A stretch of DNA of 64,000 nt from CAMCHP01 sp036835325 (lineage in GTDB: Bacteria; Bacteroidota; Bacteroidia; Flavobacteriales_D; Sanyastnellaceae), in contig DAITMF010000006.1 of assembly GCA_036835325.1 (NCBI GenBank), forward strand, positions 18,556 through 82,555, written 5' to 3'. The notes beneath the pieces were generated by a model. That model ran no database searches and was not told where the DNA came from. It worked only from the letters and a program-made list of their open reading frames with translations. Position numbers and translations under genes: made by a program. Positions 10,387-18,334 of the stretch are shown here, piece after piece (within the stretch, counting starts at the first letter, position 1; each line of letters begins with the position of its first letter).

Positions 10387-11439
10387 GTGAAATCAACGAA
10401 TGATTACCTCCGTGCTGTTGAAAACGTAACGGTGCTTGCCATTGAATCAAGTTGCGACGATACCGCTGCAGCGGTCATCCGCGGCAACAAGGCGCTCTCC
10501 AATGTGGCGTCTTCGCAAGAGGTGCATGAGCTTTATGGAGGCGTCGTGCCTGAACTCGCATCGCGCGAGCACCAGCGTCAAATTGTGCCTGTGGTACGGG
10601 CCGCTTTGCGCAAGGCAGGACTTGAGTACGGCGATATTGACGCCATTGCCTACACGCGAGGCCCTGGTCTTTTAGGCTCCTTGTTGGTTGGCGCATCCTT
10701 CTCGAAAAGCCTGTCGATTTCACTCCAAAAACCGTTGATTGAAGTGCATCACATGCATGCGCACATCCTTGCGCATTTCATCGATGATGAGCGAAATTCG
10801 GACGGAATTCCCGAGTTTCCTTTCCTCTGTTTAACCGTTTCCGGAGGACATACCCAGATCGTGTTGCTGCGCTCGCCGGTTGACATGGTGGTGCTTGGCA
10901 GTACCATTGACGACGCAGCCGGTGAAGCATTTGATAAAGTAGCCAAGTTGATGGGATTGCCTTACCCGGGTGGCCCCATCATTGATCGCTTGGCCGCCGA
11001 AGGAGACCCCACGCGTTTCGTCTTCCCGAAACCTCGTGTAGAAGGGCTTGACTTTAGCTTCAGCGGTTTGAAAACGAGCGTGCTCTATTTTTTGAAGAAA
11101 GAGCTGCAAAGCAACCCTGAATTTCTTGCTGACAACAAAGCGCATGTAGCCGCTTCGGTACAACACACCATTGTATCGATTTTGATTGAAAAACTTGAAA
11201 CGGCCATTGCCCAAACGGGGGTGAGGGCTGTTGCCCTTGCCGGAGGCGTTTCTGCCAACAGCGGGCTTCGTTTGGCTGTTAAGCGCTTGGCTTCAAAGCA
11301 CGGCATTCAAGCACATGTGCCTGCATTTACGTATTGCACTGACAACGCCGCCATGATTGGCATGGCCGCCATGTTTTTATTTGCAGAAGAACGTTGGGGT
11401 GACCTCAGCGCAGCGCCTTCAGCCCGATTGCCTTTCTAA
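10387..11439 (+). CDS. tsaD: tRNA N6-adenosine threonylcarbamoyltransferase TsaD
   Basis: Transfers the threonylcarbamoyl group to A37 of ANN-decoding tRNAs (t6A synthesis). All family hallmarks are visible: LAIESSCDDT near the N-terminus, YTRGPGLLGSLLVGASF, the metal-binding pair H122 and H126 in HHMHAH, TVSGGHTQI, DDAAGEAFDKVAKL, FSFSGLKTS and the late CTDNAAMIGMAA. Length 350 is normal. The only in-frame start giving a complete N-terminus is the GTG at 10387. Its stop abuts the stop of the convergent SRPBCC gene with no spacer. Other TsaB/C/E genes are not in the window. Confidence 0.97.
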   Translation: MKSTNDYLRAVENVTVLAIESSCDDTAAAVIRGNKALSNVASSQEVHELYGGVVPELASREHQRQIVPVVRAALRKAGLEYGDIDAIAYTRGPGLLGSLLVGASFSKSLSISLQKPLIEVHHMHAHILAHFIDDERNSDGIPEFPFLCLTVSGGHTQIVLLRSPVDMVVLGSTIDDAAGEAFDKVAKLMGLPYPGGPIIDRLAAEGDPTRFVFPKPRVEGLDFSFSGLKTSVLYFLKKELQSNPEFLADNKAHVAASVQHTIVSILIEKLETAIAQTGVRAVALAGGVSANSGLRLAVKRLASKHGIQAHVPAFTYCTDNAAMIGMAAMFLFAEERWGDLSAAPSARLPF

Positions 11440-11862
11440 TCAATGAGCCGAGAGTTCTGAGTGCTCGGCAATGTACTCTGATAGCGGCTCCCAGTAGGTT
11501 TTTCGCCATGCTTCTGTGAGCCAACCGTCGCAGCTTTCAGGCACACCAATGTGGTTCAAACTGATCTGTGTTCCGCCGCTTTCATTGCGCTCAAACTGTA
11601 AATCAACGATTGAGAAGTGATGCCGCGGAAACTTGCGGTGCGTCCACGAAAGAACCAGTCGTTTGTTCTTTATGATGCGCATGAAATACCCCGTGTGGTT
11701 GCCATTGCAGAACGAAAAGTCACCGCCTTCTTCAGGCGTAATGTGAACCTCTTTCCCGGTAAATGCTGCGTGCTTCTGAGCATCCATCAGCATATCATAC
11801 ACCTCTGATGGCTTGGCATCGACATTCAACACCTGAAAGATGTTGGCGGTTTTTATCATCAT
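11440..11862 (-). CDS. SRPBCC (AHSA1-like) domain protein
   Basis: A 140-residue soluble protein of the START/SRPBCC superfamily, closest in pattern to the activator of Hsp90 ATPase (AHSA1) C-terminal group: an N-terminal strand and helix (VLNVDAKPSEVYDMLMDAQKHAAFTG), a central sheet (GYFMRIIKNKRLVLSW) and a long final helix (GWLTEAWRKTYWEPLSEYI). Members bind small hydrophobic ligands or partner proteins; no ligand can be named. Two ATG codons sit next to each other at the start. The 97-nt gap behind it holds nothing I recognise. Confidence 0.8.
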   Translation of the reverse strand: MMIKTANIFQVLNVDAKPSEVYDMLMDAQKHAAFTGKEVHITPEEGGDFSFCNGNHTGYFMRIIKNKRLVLSWTHRKFPRHHFSIVDLQFERNESGGTQISLNHIGVPESCDGWLTEAWRKTYWEPLSEYIAEHSELSAH

Positions 11863-11959
11863 GGCTTCCTCAGTTTGGTTTACCTAAGATAGACAGATGA
11901 ACAAGAGGCGATGTTAAATCAAGCTATGGTTTATCCACAACTGTTGAAAACCATTTGAT

Positions 11960-13288
11960 TCATTCGTTGAAGTGAATGACTCTATTCCACTCTTTTTCAA
12001 TGGTTTTATTGAGGATGGATGGAGTGACTTCACTCGATGGTAGCGCGTTTAGCCGCATTTCAAGATCTTCTACCGTTGCTAAGTGTTCATGTGTTTCAAG
12101 GTAACCGTATCCGAGAAGTTGGCCACTTCGGATGGCAATGAACGATTGCTCGTTGCGGTCTCGTCCGGCGCCTGAAACAATTTTCAATCCTGCTTCGGGC
12201 TGGAGGTCGTTCAAAAGCGTCTTCACACGTTCTTTCAGTTCAGCAGGCTCGGGCAATGAACGATTGCTTTGAATGCCGCACAGGTCAAGCGGGATCTCAA
12301 GTTCATTCGCACGCCGCAAAAGCCACTCCCTGGCCGACGGAATGCTGCTGAACAAACGTGCGGAGCTCCCATTTCGCAACTGGATCACCGTAAAGCGGGT
12401 GTAGCCCGATCGGTCTTCGTACGCCTCAACGCTGTAATGCTTGACTGTGGCCTTTTGTGCTTTGTTGTACTGCGGTTTGAACTTCCTGATTTCGGCGTCT
12501 TCAAGCAAGGCTGCGATGGCTTCAGTGCCCGTTAAGGTCACACGTATATTGACCACTTCTTTCAGGAACTGCTGACGACGTGCCGATTGCATTTTGCCAC
12601 CAAAGTGCTGCCGTATGCGTTTTTTCACATTGCCGCTCATACCGATGTAAAGGAATTCACCGGAAGCGTTTTCCAAGTAATAAACGCCCGGTGACTCGGG
12701 CAACATGTGAAACTTTTCCGGGGGCAATCCCGGCGGTAGCCACTGCTCTGCAGCATGGCTTCCAAGCATCTTTTCGATGGCGCCACCGGTATCGTTGGCT
12801 AGGGAGGTGTGAAACAAATCAACGGTTGCCAATGTGTCGCTTAGCGCCCGGTGGGCTTGGGCGTTTTCAATACCGAAATGTCTACACAGGTTTCCAAGGC
12901 TGTAGCTTGGCAAACCCGGGTACAATTTGCGCGCAATGCGAACGGTGCAAAGCCGCTGAGGATTGAAACGGATGCCCACATGCTCAAAAGCCGCTTTGAC
13001 GAAGGCATAGTCGAAACCTACATTGTGTGCTACAAACACAGCATCTTCAAAAATACTCAGCAATTCGTCGGCGACGTCTGTAAACGCCGGGGCTCCAACA
13101 AGCATGTCGTCGTTGATTCCCGTGAGTTTTTCTATGTAGTACGGAATCGATACATTCGGTTGAAGCAGGGTATGGAACCGGTCAAGTTCACGGTAGCCGT
13201 CGGTCACAACAACGGCAATTTCGGTGATGGCGTTGCCCGCAGGCTGACCTCCCGTTGTTTCGATATCGGTAATAGCAAATCGCCTCAT
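11960..13288 (-). CDS. DEDDh exonuclease fused to GIY-YIG nuclease
   Basis: A 442-residue two-nuclease protein. Residues 1-165 are a DnaQ/epsilon-type 3'-5' exonuclease of the DEDDh class: D8 and E10 in TDIETTG, H88-D93 in AHNVGFD, and H146/D151 in HRALSD. Residues about 195-280 are a UvrC-like GIY-YIG endonuclease module (PESPGVYYLE, EFLYIGMSGNVKKRIRQHF). The last 150 residues resemble the region found after GIY-YIG in similar fusions and have no motif I can assign. Known in Bacteroidota and Actinobacteria; a DNA repair or proofreading role is inferred. It overlaps the upstream 131-residue gene by 4 nt (ATGA). Confidence 0.92.
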   Translation of the reverse strand: MRRFAITDIETTGGQPAGNAITEIAVVVTDGYRELDRFHTLLQPNVSIPYYIEKLTGINDDMLVGAPAFTDVADELLSIFEDAVFVAHNVGFDYAFVKAAFEHVGIRFNPQRLCTVRIARKLYPGLPSYSLGNLCRHFGIENAQAHRALSDTLATVDLFHTSLANDTGGAIEKMLGSHAAEQWLPPGLPPEKFHMLPESPGVYYLENASGEFLYIGMSGNVKKRIRQHFGGKMQSARRQQFLKEVVNIRVTLTGTEAIAALLEDAEIRKFKPQYNKAQKATVKHYSVEAYEDRSGYTRFTVIQLRNGSSARLFSSIPSAREWLLRRANELEIPLDLCGIQSNRSLPEPAELKERVKTLLNDLQPEAGLKIVSGAGRDRNEQSFIAIRSGQLLGYGYLETHEHLATVEDLEMRLNALPSSEVTPSILNKTIEKEWNRVIHFNE

Positions 13289-13680
13289 TCTGCCGGTGCC
13301 TCTCGCACAGTAACTTTAGCCAACTCAACGCCATCGGATGTCACGAAACGCACCTCGCCCGTTTCAGGAGCCGTGCTTTCGATGGAAAGCTCATGAACCG
13401 GCATCACTGCGGCACAGAGCTGACCTTCGGTGGTTTCTTGGATGTAGTACGCCTTCACCACCTTAAGGGTGTCATTGCCCTCCAAAGCAAGGCCATGCGC
13501 TTTGGCACATCCATTCGTACCGCCTTCAAAATTTACCACGAGTGTAAAATTCGCGTTTGGAACGACAAACTGTGGCGCCGAAATCATCACTGGCATTCCT
13601 TCAAGAATTTCAGGTTGGTTAGCACATGAACGCGGTGCAGCGGCTGAGAGAATCAATGAAAAAAGAAAGACGACTCGCAT
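13285..13680 (-). CDS. Small exported protein, function unknown
   Basis: A 131-residue protein with an N-terminal hydrophobic signal (MRVVFLFSLILSAAAPRSC); the cysteine at 19 could be lipidated although the preceding PRS is a poor lipobox. The rest is beta-rich and contains three cysteines in total. I do not recognise the family. Start codon overlap with the next gene (ATGA at 13285-13288) means translation of the exonuclease fusion is probably coupled to this gene, an odd pairing of an envelope protein with a nuclease. Divergent from the cyclophilin gene at 13720. Confidence 0.65.
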   Translation of the reverse strand: MRVVFLFSLILSAAAPRSCANQPEILEGMPVMISAPQFVVPNANFTLVVNFEGGTNGCAKAHGLALEGNDTLKVVKAYYIQETTEGQLCAAVMPVHELSIESTAPETGEVRFVTSDGVELAKVTVREAPAE

Positions 13681-13707
13681 AGTGTTCGTTTCACGGTCAA
13701 GGTAAGG

Positions 13708-13715
13708 TACTTTTG
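13708..13715 (+). promoter_or_regulatory. -7 box TACTTTTG, 4 nt before the start at 13720
   Basis: Exact TAnnTTTG match with four bases (caat) before the ATG at 13720; a TTC at 13685-13687 sits at roughly the -33 spacing. Confidence 0.5.
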
Positions 13716-13719
13716 CAAT

Positions 13720-14541
13720 ATGCAGAGCATCCTTCGCACCAAACCCACCAGTCTCATCGTTGCTGCAGCCCTCGTTTCATTGTTTATACGCTGCGGCGAA
13801 GCATCGGAAACCCCGACGAAAAGTGTTGCCGAACCGGCGGCATCCTCATCCATCCCCAACGAAAAAAATGAAGAAAGTACAGCAGCTGAAGTACCGAAAC
13901 TACCACCTCCGCTTGATGACAAGACATGTGTTCCGTTCCTGACAAACTTCGGCCAACAAACCAGCGCGTCGCATGTGAAAATGACGACAAAATGGGGTGA
14001 GGTAATTATTAAGTTATACGACGATGTGCCACTCCATCGTGCCAATTTTCTTTACCTCATTGAGCGCAGCTACTTCAGTCCTTCGCAAATCGTACGCATT
14101 GTGCCTGATTTTGTCATTCAGGGCGGAACGAGCGAAGAGGTTGACGACCAACGCAAGCGTGCAATTATTGGCGATCATACACTCCCTAACGAGTTTCTGC
14201 CGCACCGCATACACAAGCGGGGCGCTTTGGCAATGTCGCGGTCGTACACTGAAAATCCCAATAAACGCTCGTCGGGCTATGACTTTTACATCGTCATCGG
14301 GAAACCGGTCAACGGGGCAACCTTGCACACTACCTCTATGGAAAACGGCATGAACTACACCGAAGAACAAAAAAGATTATATGCTACTAAAGGCGGAACA
14401 CCGCACCTCGACAATGAGCACACAGTGTTTGGTGAAGTGGTGAGCGGGATGGAGGCCGTTGAATCAATTTCGCGCCTCGAACGCGACGGAAGCGACTGGC
14501 CCGTTCAACACGTTGAGTTTACCATCGAGGCGGTCAAGTGA
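13720..14541 (+). CDS. Cyclophilin-type peptidyl-prolyl isomerase, envelope-located
   Basis: A 273-residue protein with an N-terminal hydrophobic segment (SLIVAAALVSLFIRC) and then a low-complexity acidic/proline linker, suggesting a lipoprotein or exported protein anchored by a flexible stalk. From about residue 85 it is a cyclophilin domain: VKMTTKWGEVIIKLYDDVPLHRANF, FSPSQIVRIVPDFVIQGG, KRGALAMSRSY, and NEHTVFGEVVSGMEAV near the end. Likely function is cis-trans isomerisation of X-Pro bonds in periplasmic proteins. The domain carries an insertion between the RGALAMSR and HTVFGEV motifs, common in Bacteroidota homologues. Confidence 0.9.
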   Translation: MQSILRTKPTSLIVAAALVSLFIRCGEASETPTKSVAEPAASSSIPNEKNEESTAAEVPKLPPPLDDKTCVPFLTNFGQQTSASHVKMTTKWGEVIIKLYDDVPLHRANFLYLIERSYFSPSQIVRIVPDFVIQGGTSEEVDDQRKRAIIGDHTLPNEFLPHRIHKRGALAMSRSYTENPNKRSSGYDFYIVIGKPVNGATLHTTSMENGMNYTEEQKRLYATKGGTPHLDNEHTVFGEVVSGMEAVESISRLERDGSDWPVQHVEFTIEAVK

Positions 14542-14562
14542 ACCTGACACGACACGCTTTTG

Positions 14563-14570
14563 TATCTTTA
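14563..14570 (+). promoter_or_regulatory. -7-like box TATCTTTA before the start at 14589
   Basis: One mismatch to TAnnTTTG, 18 nt upstream of the ATG at 14589, just downstream of the cyclophilin stop. Confidence 0.35.
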
Positions 14571-14588
14571 CAGTATAAGTTGAGCATC

Positions 14589-15530
14589 ATGAAGAAAATT
14601 TGGTTCATTTTGGTTGCGGCATTGGGGATATCCACTGCAGTGAACGCCCAAGTTAAGACCTCGGTTGATAACAAGATCTACTTCTACGATGAAGAAGAGG
14701 AAGAGGATGTTTGGGAAGAAACCGATCGACGTGGTTTTGTCTTCGGCTTGAACCTCGGCGCGTACTTCGGAGGCAAACAAAGTGCCAACTTCTACAACGG
14801 TATGGGGCTTTGGAACTTGAACGACCCCTTGGCGCAAGTATACACCATCGAAGACCGACTTTTTCTCAACCAGATCACCATTCAAGAGGTGCAAAACCTG
14901 ATTGCGGCAGAAGGATTCACAATTCCTTTTGATGCAGCACCTGCAAACATGCGCTACAATCCATCGGTATTGTTCGGCTTTCGAGTGGCCTACCGTTTCA
15001 ACAACGAAAGTGGCATTTTCTTCGACGCCAACTACATGTCGCTAAAAGCGGCCGACCGGTTTACCCTCCGAACGAACCTGCTTCCTGACCCGATGCAAGG
15101 CACTGAAGACATCCGTTTGTACAACATCATCGGCCAAGAAGACCGCCTGAACATGAACCTCGGCTACCGCACCGGCCTCATGATCAACGACAACGCCAAT
15201 TGGTACTTTGAAGGCGGTGCAAGCATGCTGGCCGTGCGCATGGTCGACAATTACCTCGAGATCGAAGGCACCACTTTTGACCTTTGGCTGTCGTTTCAAG
15301 CACCAAACTTCTTTCAAGGGCCTGCCAGCAACCTCACGGGTGTTGGTTTCGGATGGTACGCAGGTACGGGTGTTGAAACCTTTTTCAACGACACATACGA
15401 ACTCAATATGGGCGTTCGCATGAACCGCGATCAGGTGGTTATGGGCGATTTCAAACCGTGGAACCCAAACACCGGTGAATTGCGAAACCGCCTGAGCAAC
15501 TGGTCAGTTTTCATCAGCTTCACCATCTAA
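14589..15530 (+). CDS. Outer-membrane beta-barrel protein, function unknown
   Basis: A 313-residue exported protein. The ATG at 14589 gives an ideal signal peptide (MKKIWFILVAALGISTAVNAQ); the reading frame opens 51 nt earlier, overlapping the cyclophilin stop, but that extension is polar. A short acidic run (YDEEEEEDVWEE) follows the signal. The body alternates aromatic and glycine residues (FVFGLNLGAYFGGKQ, VLFGFRVAYRFNN) and ends in a phenylalanine-rich strand (WSVFISFTI), as expected of an outer-membrane barrel. No specific family recognised. Confidence 0.8.
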   Translation: MKKIWFILVAALGISTAVNAQVKTSVDNKIYFYDEEEEEDVWEETDRRGFVFGLNLGAYFGGKQSANFYNGMGLWNLNDPLAQVYTIEDRLFLNQITIQEVQNLIAAEGFTIPFDAAPANMRYNPSVLFGFRVAYRFNNESGIFFDANYMSLKAADRFTLRTNLLPDPMQGTEDIRLYNIIGQEDRLNMNLGYRTGLMINDNANWYFEGGASMLAVRMVDNYLEIEGTTFDLWLSFQAPNFFQGPASNLTGVGFGWYAGTGVETFFNDTYELNMGVRMNRDQVVMGDFKPWNPNTGELRNRLSNWSVFISFTI

Positions 15531-15538
15531 ATGGTCTA

Positions 15539-15553
15539 GCCGGTCTAACCGGC
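15539..15553. terminator. Hairpin at convergent gene ends
   Basis: GCCGGT-cta-ACCGGC forms a 6-bp G+C-rich stem with a 3-nt loop between the convergent genes ending at 15530 and 15545, overlapping the EamA stop codon. There is no clear T-run, so intrinsic termination is uncertain. Confidence 0.35.
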
Positions 15554-16420
15554 GTAGAGAAGCAGCGCGATTGCAACAATCGACAGAAGCAATCCGAGCA
15601 GTTTGCGGCGCGAAAAGTGCTCGCGAAACAACCACCACGAGGCCAGCGACGAACACAGCACAACGCCGAGGTTGTTCACCGGAATAATGGCTGATCGATC
15701 GAGCAGCTGTGCTTCGAAGGTGCGAACCAAAAAGAGAATTGAAGCAAAGTTCACCACGCCGAGTACGGCTCCGCCAATCAGCGTTGGCAGGTTCATCACT
15801 TGCTTCCCGCGGGCGCGCTGAGCAAGAATGGCAACGCTGCCAATAACGGTTGATGTCATAAAGGGAGCGGCAGTAAACAAATACCTATCGCCTTCATCGG
15901 TGAAATAACTTCCGTTCGAGAAGGTGCCAATCACCAGATCAATGATTCCGCTGCCAACAAAAATGATGGCCGGATACAAGGCATACGACCAGTTGAATTT
16001 CCCTTGCTCTTTGTTCGCTGCTGAAAGCACTACACCCACTACCGCCAGCACCACAGCGGCAATTTTGACAACGCTTGGGGCATCGTTGGGGTCAGTGGCC
16101 ATGAACCAAGCAACCGGTAAAACGAGCGACATTTTTGTCGCTATACTTGTCACACCAACGCCTGCGCGTTGCGCGGTGAACGCCATTAAGTAAAAGAGTG
16201 AAATAAAAAGCACGCCTACCGATATCCCTCCAATAAACCAAGGGGTGGTCATTTTCTCTTGCAGGTTGTAGTTGTCGCCGGTCATCAACAACCCACACAC
16301 TGCGGCAATAACATAATTGATCACAATCGCGGGCAGGGTGAACGCTCCAATGCGAGGAAGCAGGCGGAAAATCACAAATATGGCTGCAGACGCCACTACC
16401 GAAAGCACTAACCACATCAT
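15545..16420 (-). CDS. EamA/DMT-superfamily transporter
   Basis: A 291-residue integral inner-membrane protein with about ten hydrophobic helices in two homologous halves, the arrangement of the drug/metabolite transporter (EamA) superfamily. Visible markers are the repeated helix patterns VGVLFISLFYLMAFTAQRAGVG and LIGGAVLGVVNFASILFLV, here shortened, and the C-terminal NNLGVVLCSSLASWWLFREHFSRRK, where the last segment is the conserved positive loop. Substrate cannot be predicted. Its start overlaps the ribD stop by 4 nt (16417-16420), so the two are probably translated from the same mRNA. Confidence 0.87.
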   Translation of the reverse strand: MMWLVLSVVASAAIFVIFRLLPRIGAFTLPAIVINYVIAAVCGLLMTGDNYNLQEKMTTPWFIGGISVGVLFISLFYLMAFTAQRAGVGVTSIATKMSLVLPVAWFMATDPNDAPSVVKIAAVVLAVVGVVLSAANKEQGKFNWSYALYPAIIFVGSGIIDLVIGTFSNGSYFTDEGDRYLFTAAPFMTSTVIGSVAILAQRARGKQVMNLPTLIGGAVLGVVNFASILFLVRTFEAQLLDRSAIIPVNNLGVVLCSSLASWWLFREHFSRRKLLGLLLSIVAIALLLYAG

Positions 16421-17463
16421 AGGCGTTTGAATAAGCGAATTTGATCTCCGGCGTAGTACAGCTCTGAAATTGCCGTCGCCGTGATTCTCGGTGCGGCAAT
16501 GCCTTCACCGAACTCGGCTTGCCCGGTGATGATCCGTGCCTCGTCCCAAAGTCCGGCATCTAAAAAGGCGTTGAGCGTTGTGGCCCCACCTTCAACCATG
16601 ACGGCGTTCAGCTTGCGTTCGTACAAAACACGGGCTACAGTGGTCAATAGGGCATCGGGTTGGCATTCAACCCACTCGAACTCGCCTTCAATCAAGGGCT
16701 TTTTGGCAGAAAACACCAAGCTGGGTGCAGCTCCATTAAAGGTTTTGTAGCGGCCTTTGAGCCGGTTGTTGGGGTCAAGCACAATCCGTAAAGGCGATCG
16801 ACCGGCGACGTCGCGTGCGGTCAATTCCGGGTTGTCGTTTTCGACGGTGCGCCATCCAACAAGTATTGCGGGATGTTCAACGCGCCATTGGTGGACGATT
16901 TTCCGCGTTGCGGGATGGCTAATCCACGTTGGGTGTTTTTCGTTTTTGGGATGGATGGGAGCAAGGATGCCGTTCTTTGTTTGTGCCCACTTCAATAGAA
17001 TGTAGGGCCGCTTTAGTTCGTTGAAGGTGAAGAAATGTTTGTTCAGCTCTCGTCCTTCAGCCTCCTCAACACCCAATTCTACCTTCACGCCATGGGATGC
17101 GAGGTGTTCAATGCCTTTGCCGTTCACAGCATCAAACGGATCGCGGTTCGCGATGACGACATGCGGAATGCCCATTTCAACAATGAGGTTCGCGCAAGGA
17201 GGTGTTTTACCGTAATGCGCGCACGGCTCGAGGTTGACATATAACGTTGCTTCCTTCAGGCGTTCTTTGTTGGCAACCGATGCAATGGCATTCACTTCGG
17301 CATGCGCGAGACCAAAGCCACGGTGCCAACCTTCACCGATGATTTCGCCGTTGGCAACCACTACAGAACCAACGAGCGGGTTGGGGGCAACAACGCCTTG
17401 ACCATGACGGGCAAGTTCAAAGCAGCGCTGCATAAAGCGGCGATGTTCAAGCGAGCTTGTCAC
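16417..17463 (-). CDS. ribD: Bifunctional riboflavin biosynthesis protein RibD
   Basis: Performs the second and third steps of riboflavin synthesis: deamination of the pyrimidine from GTP cyclohydrolase II, then reduction of the ribosyl side chain. The deaminase domain shows zinc ligands H54 with E56 (AHAEVNAI) and C81/C90 (PCAHYGKTPPC). The reductase domain follows (PYILLKWAQTKNGILAP, EGGATTLNAFLDAGLWDEARI). Start choice is open: GTG at 17463 (used here, 348 aa), TTG at 17472 or ATG at 17433. The residues before the ATG (EHRRFMQRCFEL) match the usual RibD N-terminus, so one of the upstream starts, which overlap folD, is preferred. Confidence 0.95.
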   Translation of the reverse strand: MTSSLEHRRFMQRCFELARHGQGVVAPNPLVGSVVVANGEIIGEGWHRGFGLAHAEVNAIASVANKERLKEATLYVNLEPCAHYGKTPPCANLIVEMGIPHVVIANRDPFDAVNGKGIEHLASHGVKVELGVEEAEGRELNKHFFTFNELKRPYILLKWAQTKNGILAPIHPKNEKHPTWISHPATRKIVHQWRVEHPAILVGWRTVENDNPELTARDVAGRSPLRIVLDPNNRLKGRYKTFNGAAPSLVFSAKKPLIEGEFEWVECQPDALLTTVARVLYERKLNAVMVEGGATTLNAFLDAGLWDEARIITGQAEFGEGIAAPRITATAISELYYAGDQIRLFKRL

Positions 17464-18325
17464 CGGCGGCAAGGAGTGTATTCTTTAAGAGTGATGCGAT
17501 GGTCATCGGACCCACACCTCCGGGTACAGGGGTGATGTAACTGCATTTAGGAGCCACCTCTTCAAAATTGACATCGCCCACAATCCGGTAGCCTTTTGGC
17601 GAAGAAGGATCATCGATTCGGGTGATGCCTACGTCAATGACAACGGCGCCCGGCTTGACCATGTCGGCGGTCAAAAACTCAGCTTTGCCCAATGCCACAA
17701 CAAGGATATCGGCTCCACGGGCAATCTCAGCCAAGTTTTCGGTACGGCTGTGGGTGAGGGTTACCGTGCAGTTTCCCGGGTAGCTGTTCCGCGCAAGCAA
17801 AATGCTCATCGGTGAACCAACGATGTGACTCCTTCCAATAACCACTGCATGCTTCCCGGAAGTTTCAATCGCGGCCCGCTCAATCAACTGAAGAATGCCG
17901 TACGGCGTTGCCGGAAGATACCCCGGCAAATTGAGCGCCATCCGTCCAACATTTTCCGGATGAAAGCCATCAACGTCTTTCTTTGGGTCAATCGCCTCAA
18001 GTATACGGTGCTCATTGATGTGCTTGGGCAAAGGCAACTGCACAATGAACCCGTCAATGTCAGCGTCGTTGTTAAGCGCTTCAACGATTTTAAGCAATTG
18101 CTCTTCGGTAGTATCGCTGGGCCGTTCGATGAGTGTGCTTGTAAAACCTGCTTTCTCGCAGGCCTTCACTTTACTGCTCACGTAGGTACGGCTCGCACCA
18201 TCGGAGCCGACGAGAACGGCAGCAAGGTGGGGTATTTTCAAGCCCTTCGCTTTGCGTTTGGCAACTTCACCTGCGAGCTCTTCGCGGATGGCAAGTGATG
18301 TGGCTTTACCGTCAAGCAGTTGCAT
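17447..18325 (-). CDS. folD: Bifunctional methylenetetrahydrofolate dehydrogenase/cyclohydrolase FolD
   Basis: Interconverts 5,10-methylene-, methenyl- and 10-formyl-tetrahydrofolate with NADP. Length 292 is typical. Motifs in order: YVSSKVKACEKAGF with the catalytic lysine, QLPLPKHI, DGFHPENVGR, PATPYGI, the Rossmann VVIGRSHIVGSPMSILL, VIDVGITR and PVPGGVGPMTIASLL. It sits between ffh (upstream, 9-nt gap) and ribD (downstream, overlapping). With fhs at 35.9-37.6 kb the window holds two consecutive enzymes of the tetrahydrofolate one-carbon pathway. Confidence 0.97.
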   Translation of the reverse strand: MQLLDGKATSLAIREELAGEVAKRKAKGLKIPHLAAVLVGSDGASRTYVSSKVKACEKAGFTSTLIERPSDTTEEQLLKIVEALNNDADIDGFIVQLPLPKHINEHRILEAIDPKKDVDGFHPENVGRMALNLPGYLPATPYGILQLIERAAIETSGKHAVVIGRSHIVGSPMSILLARNSYPGNCTVTLTHSRTENLAEIARGADILVVALGKAEFLTADMVKPGAVVIDVGITRIDDPSSPKGYRIVGDVNFEEVAPKCSYITPVPGGVGPMTIASLLKNTLLAAGDKLA

Positions 18326-18334
18326 ACCGATTGT

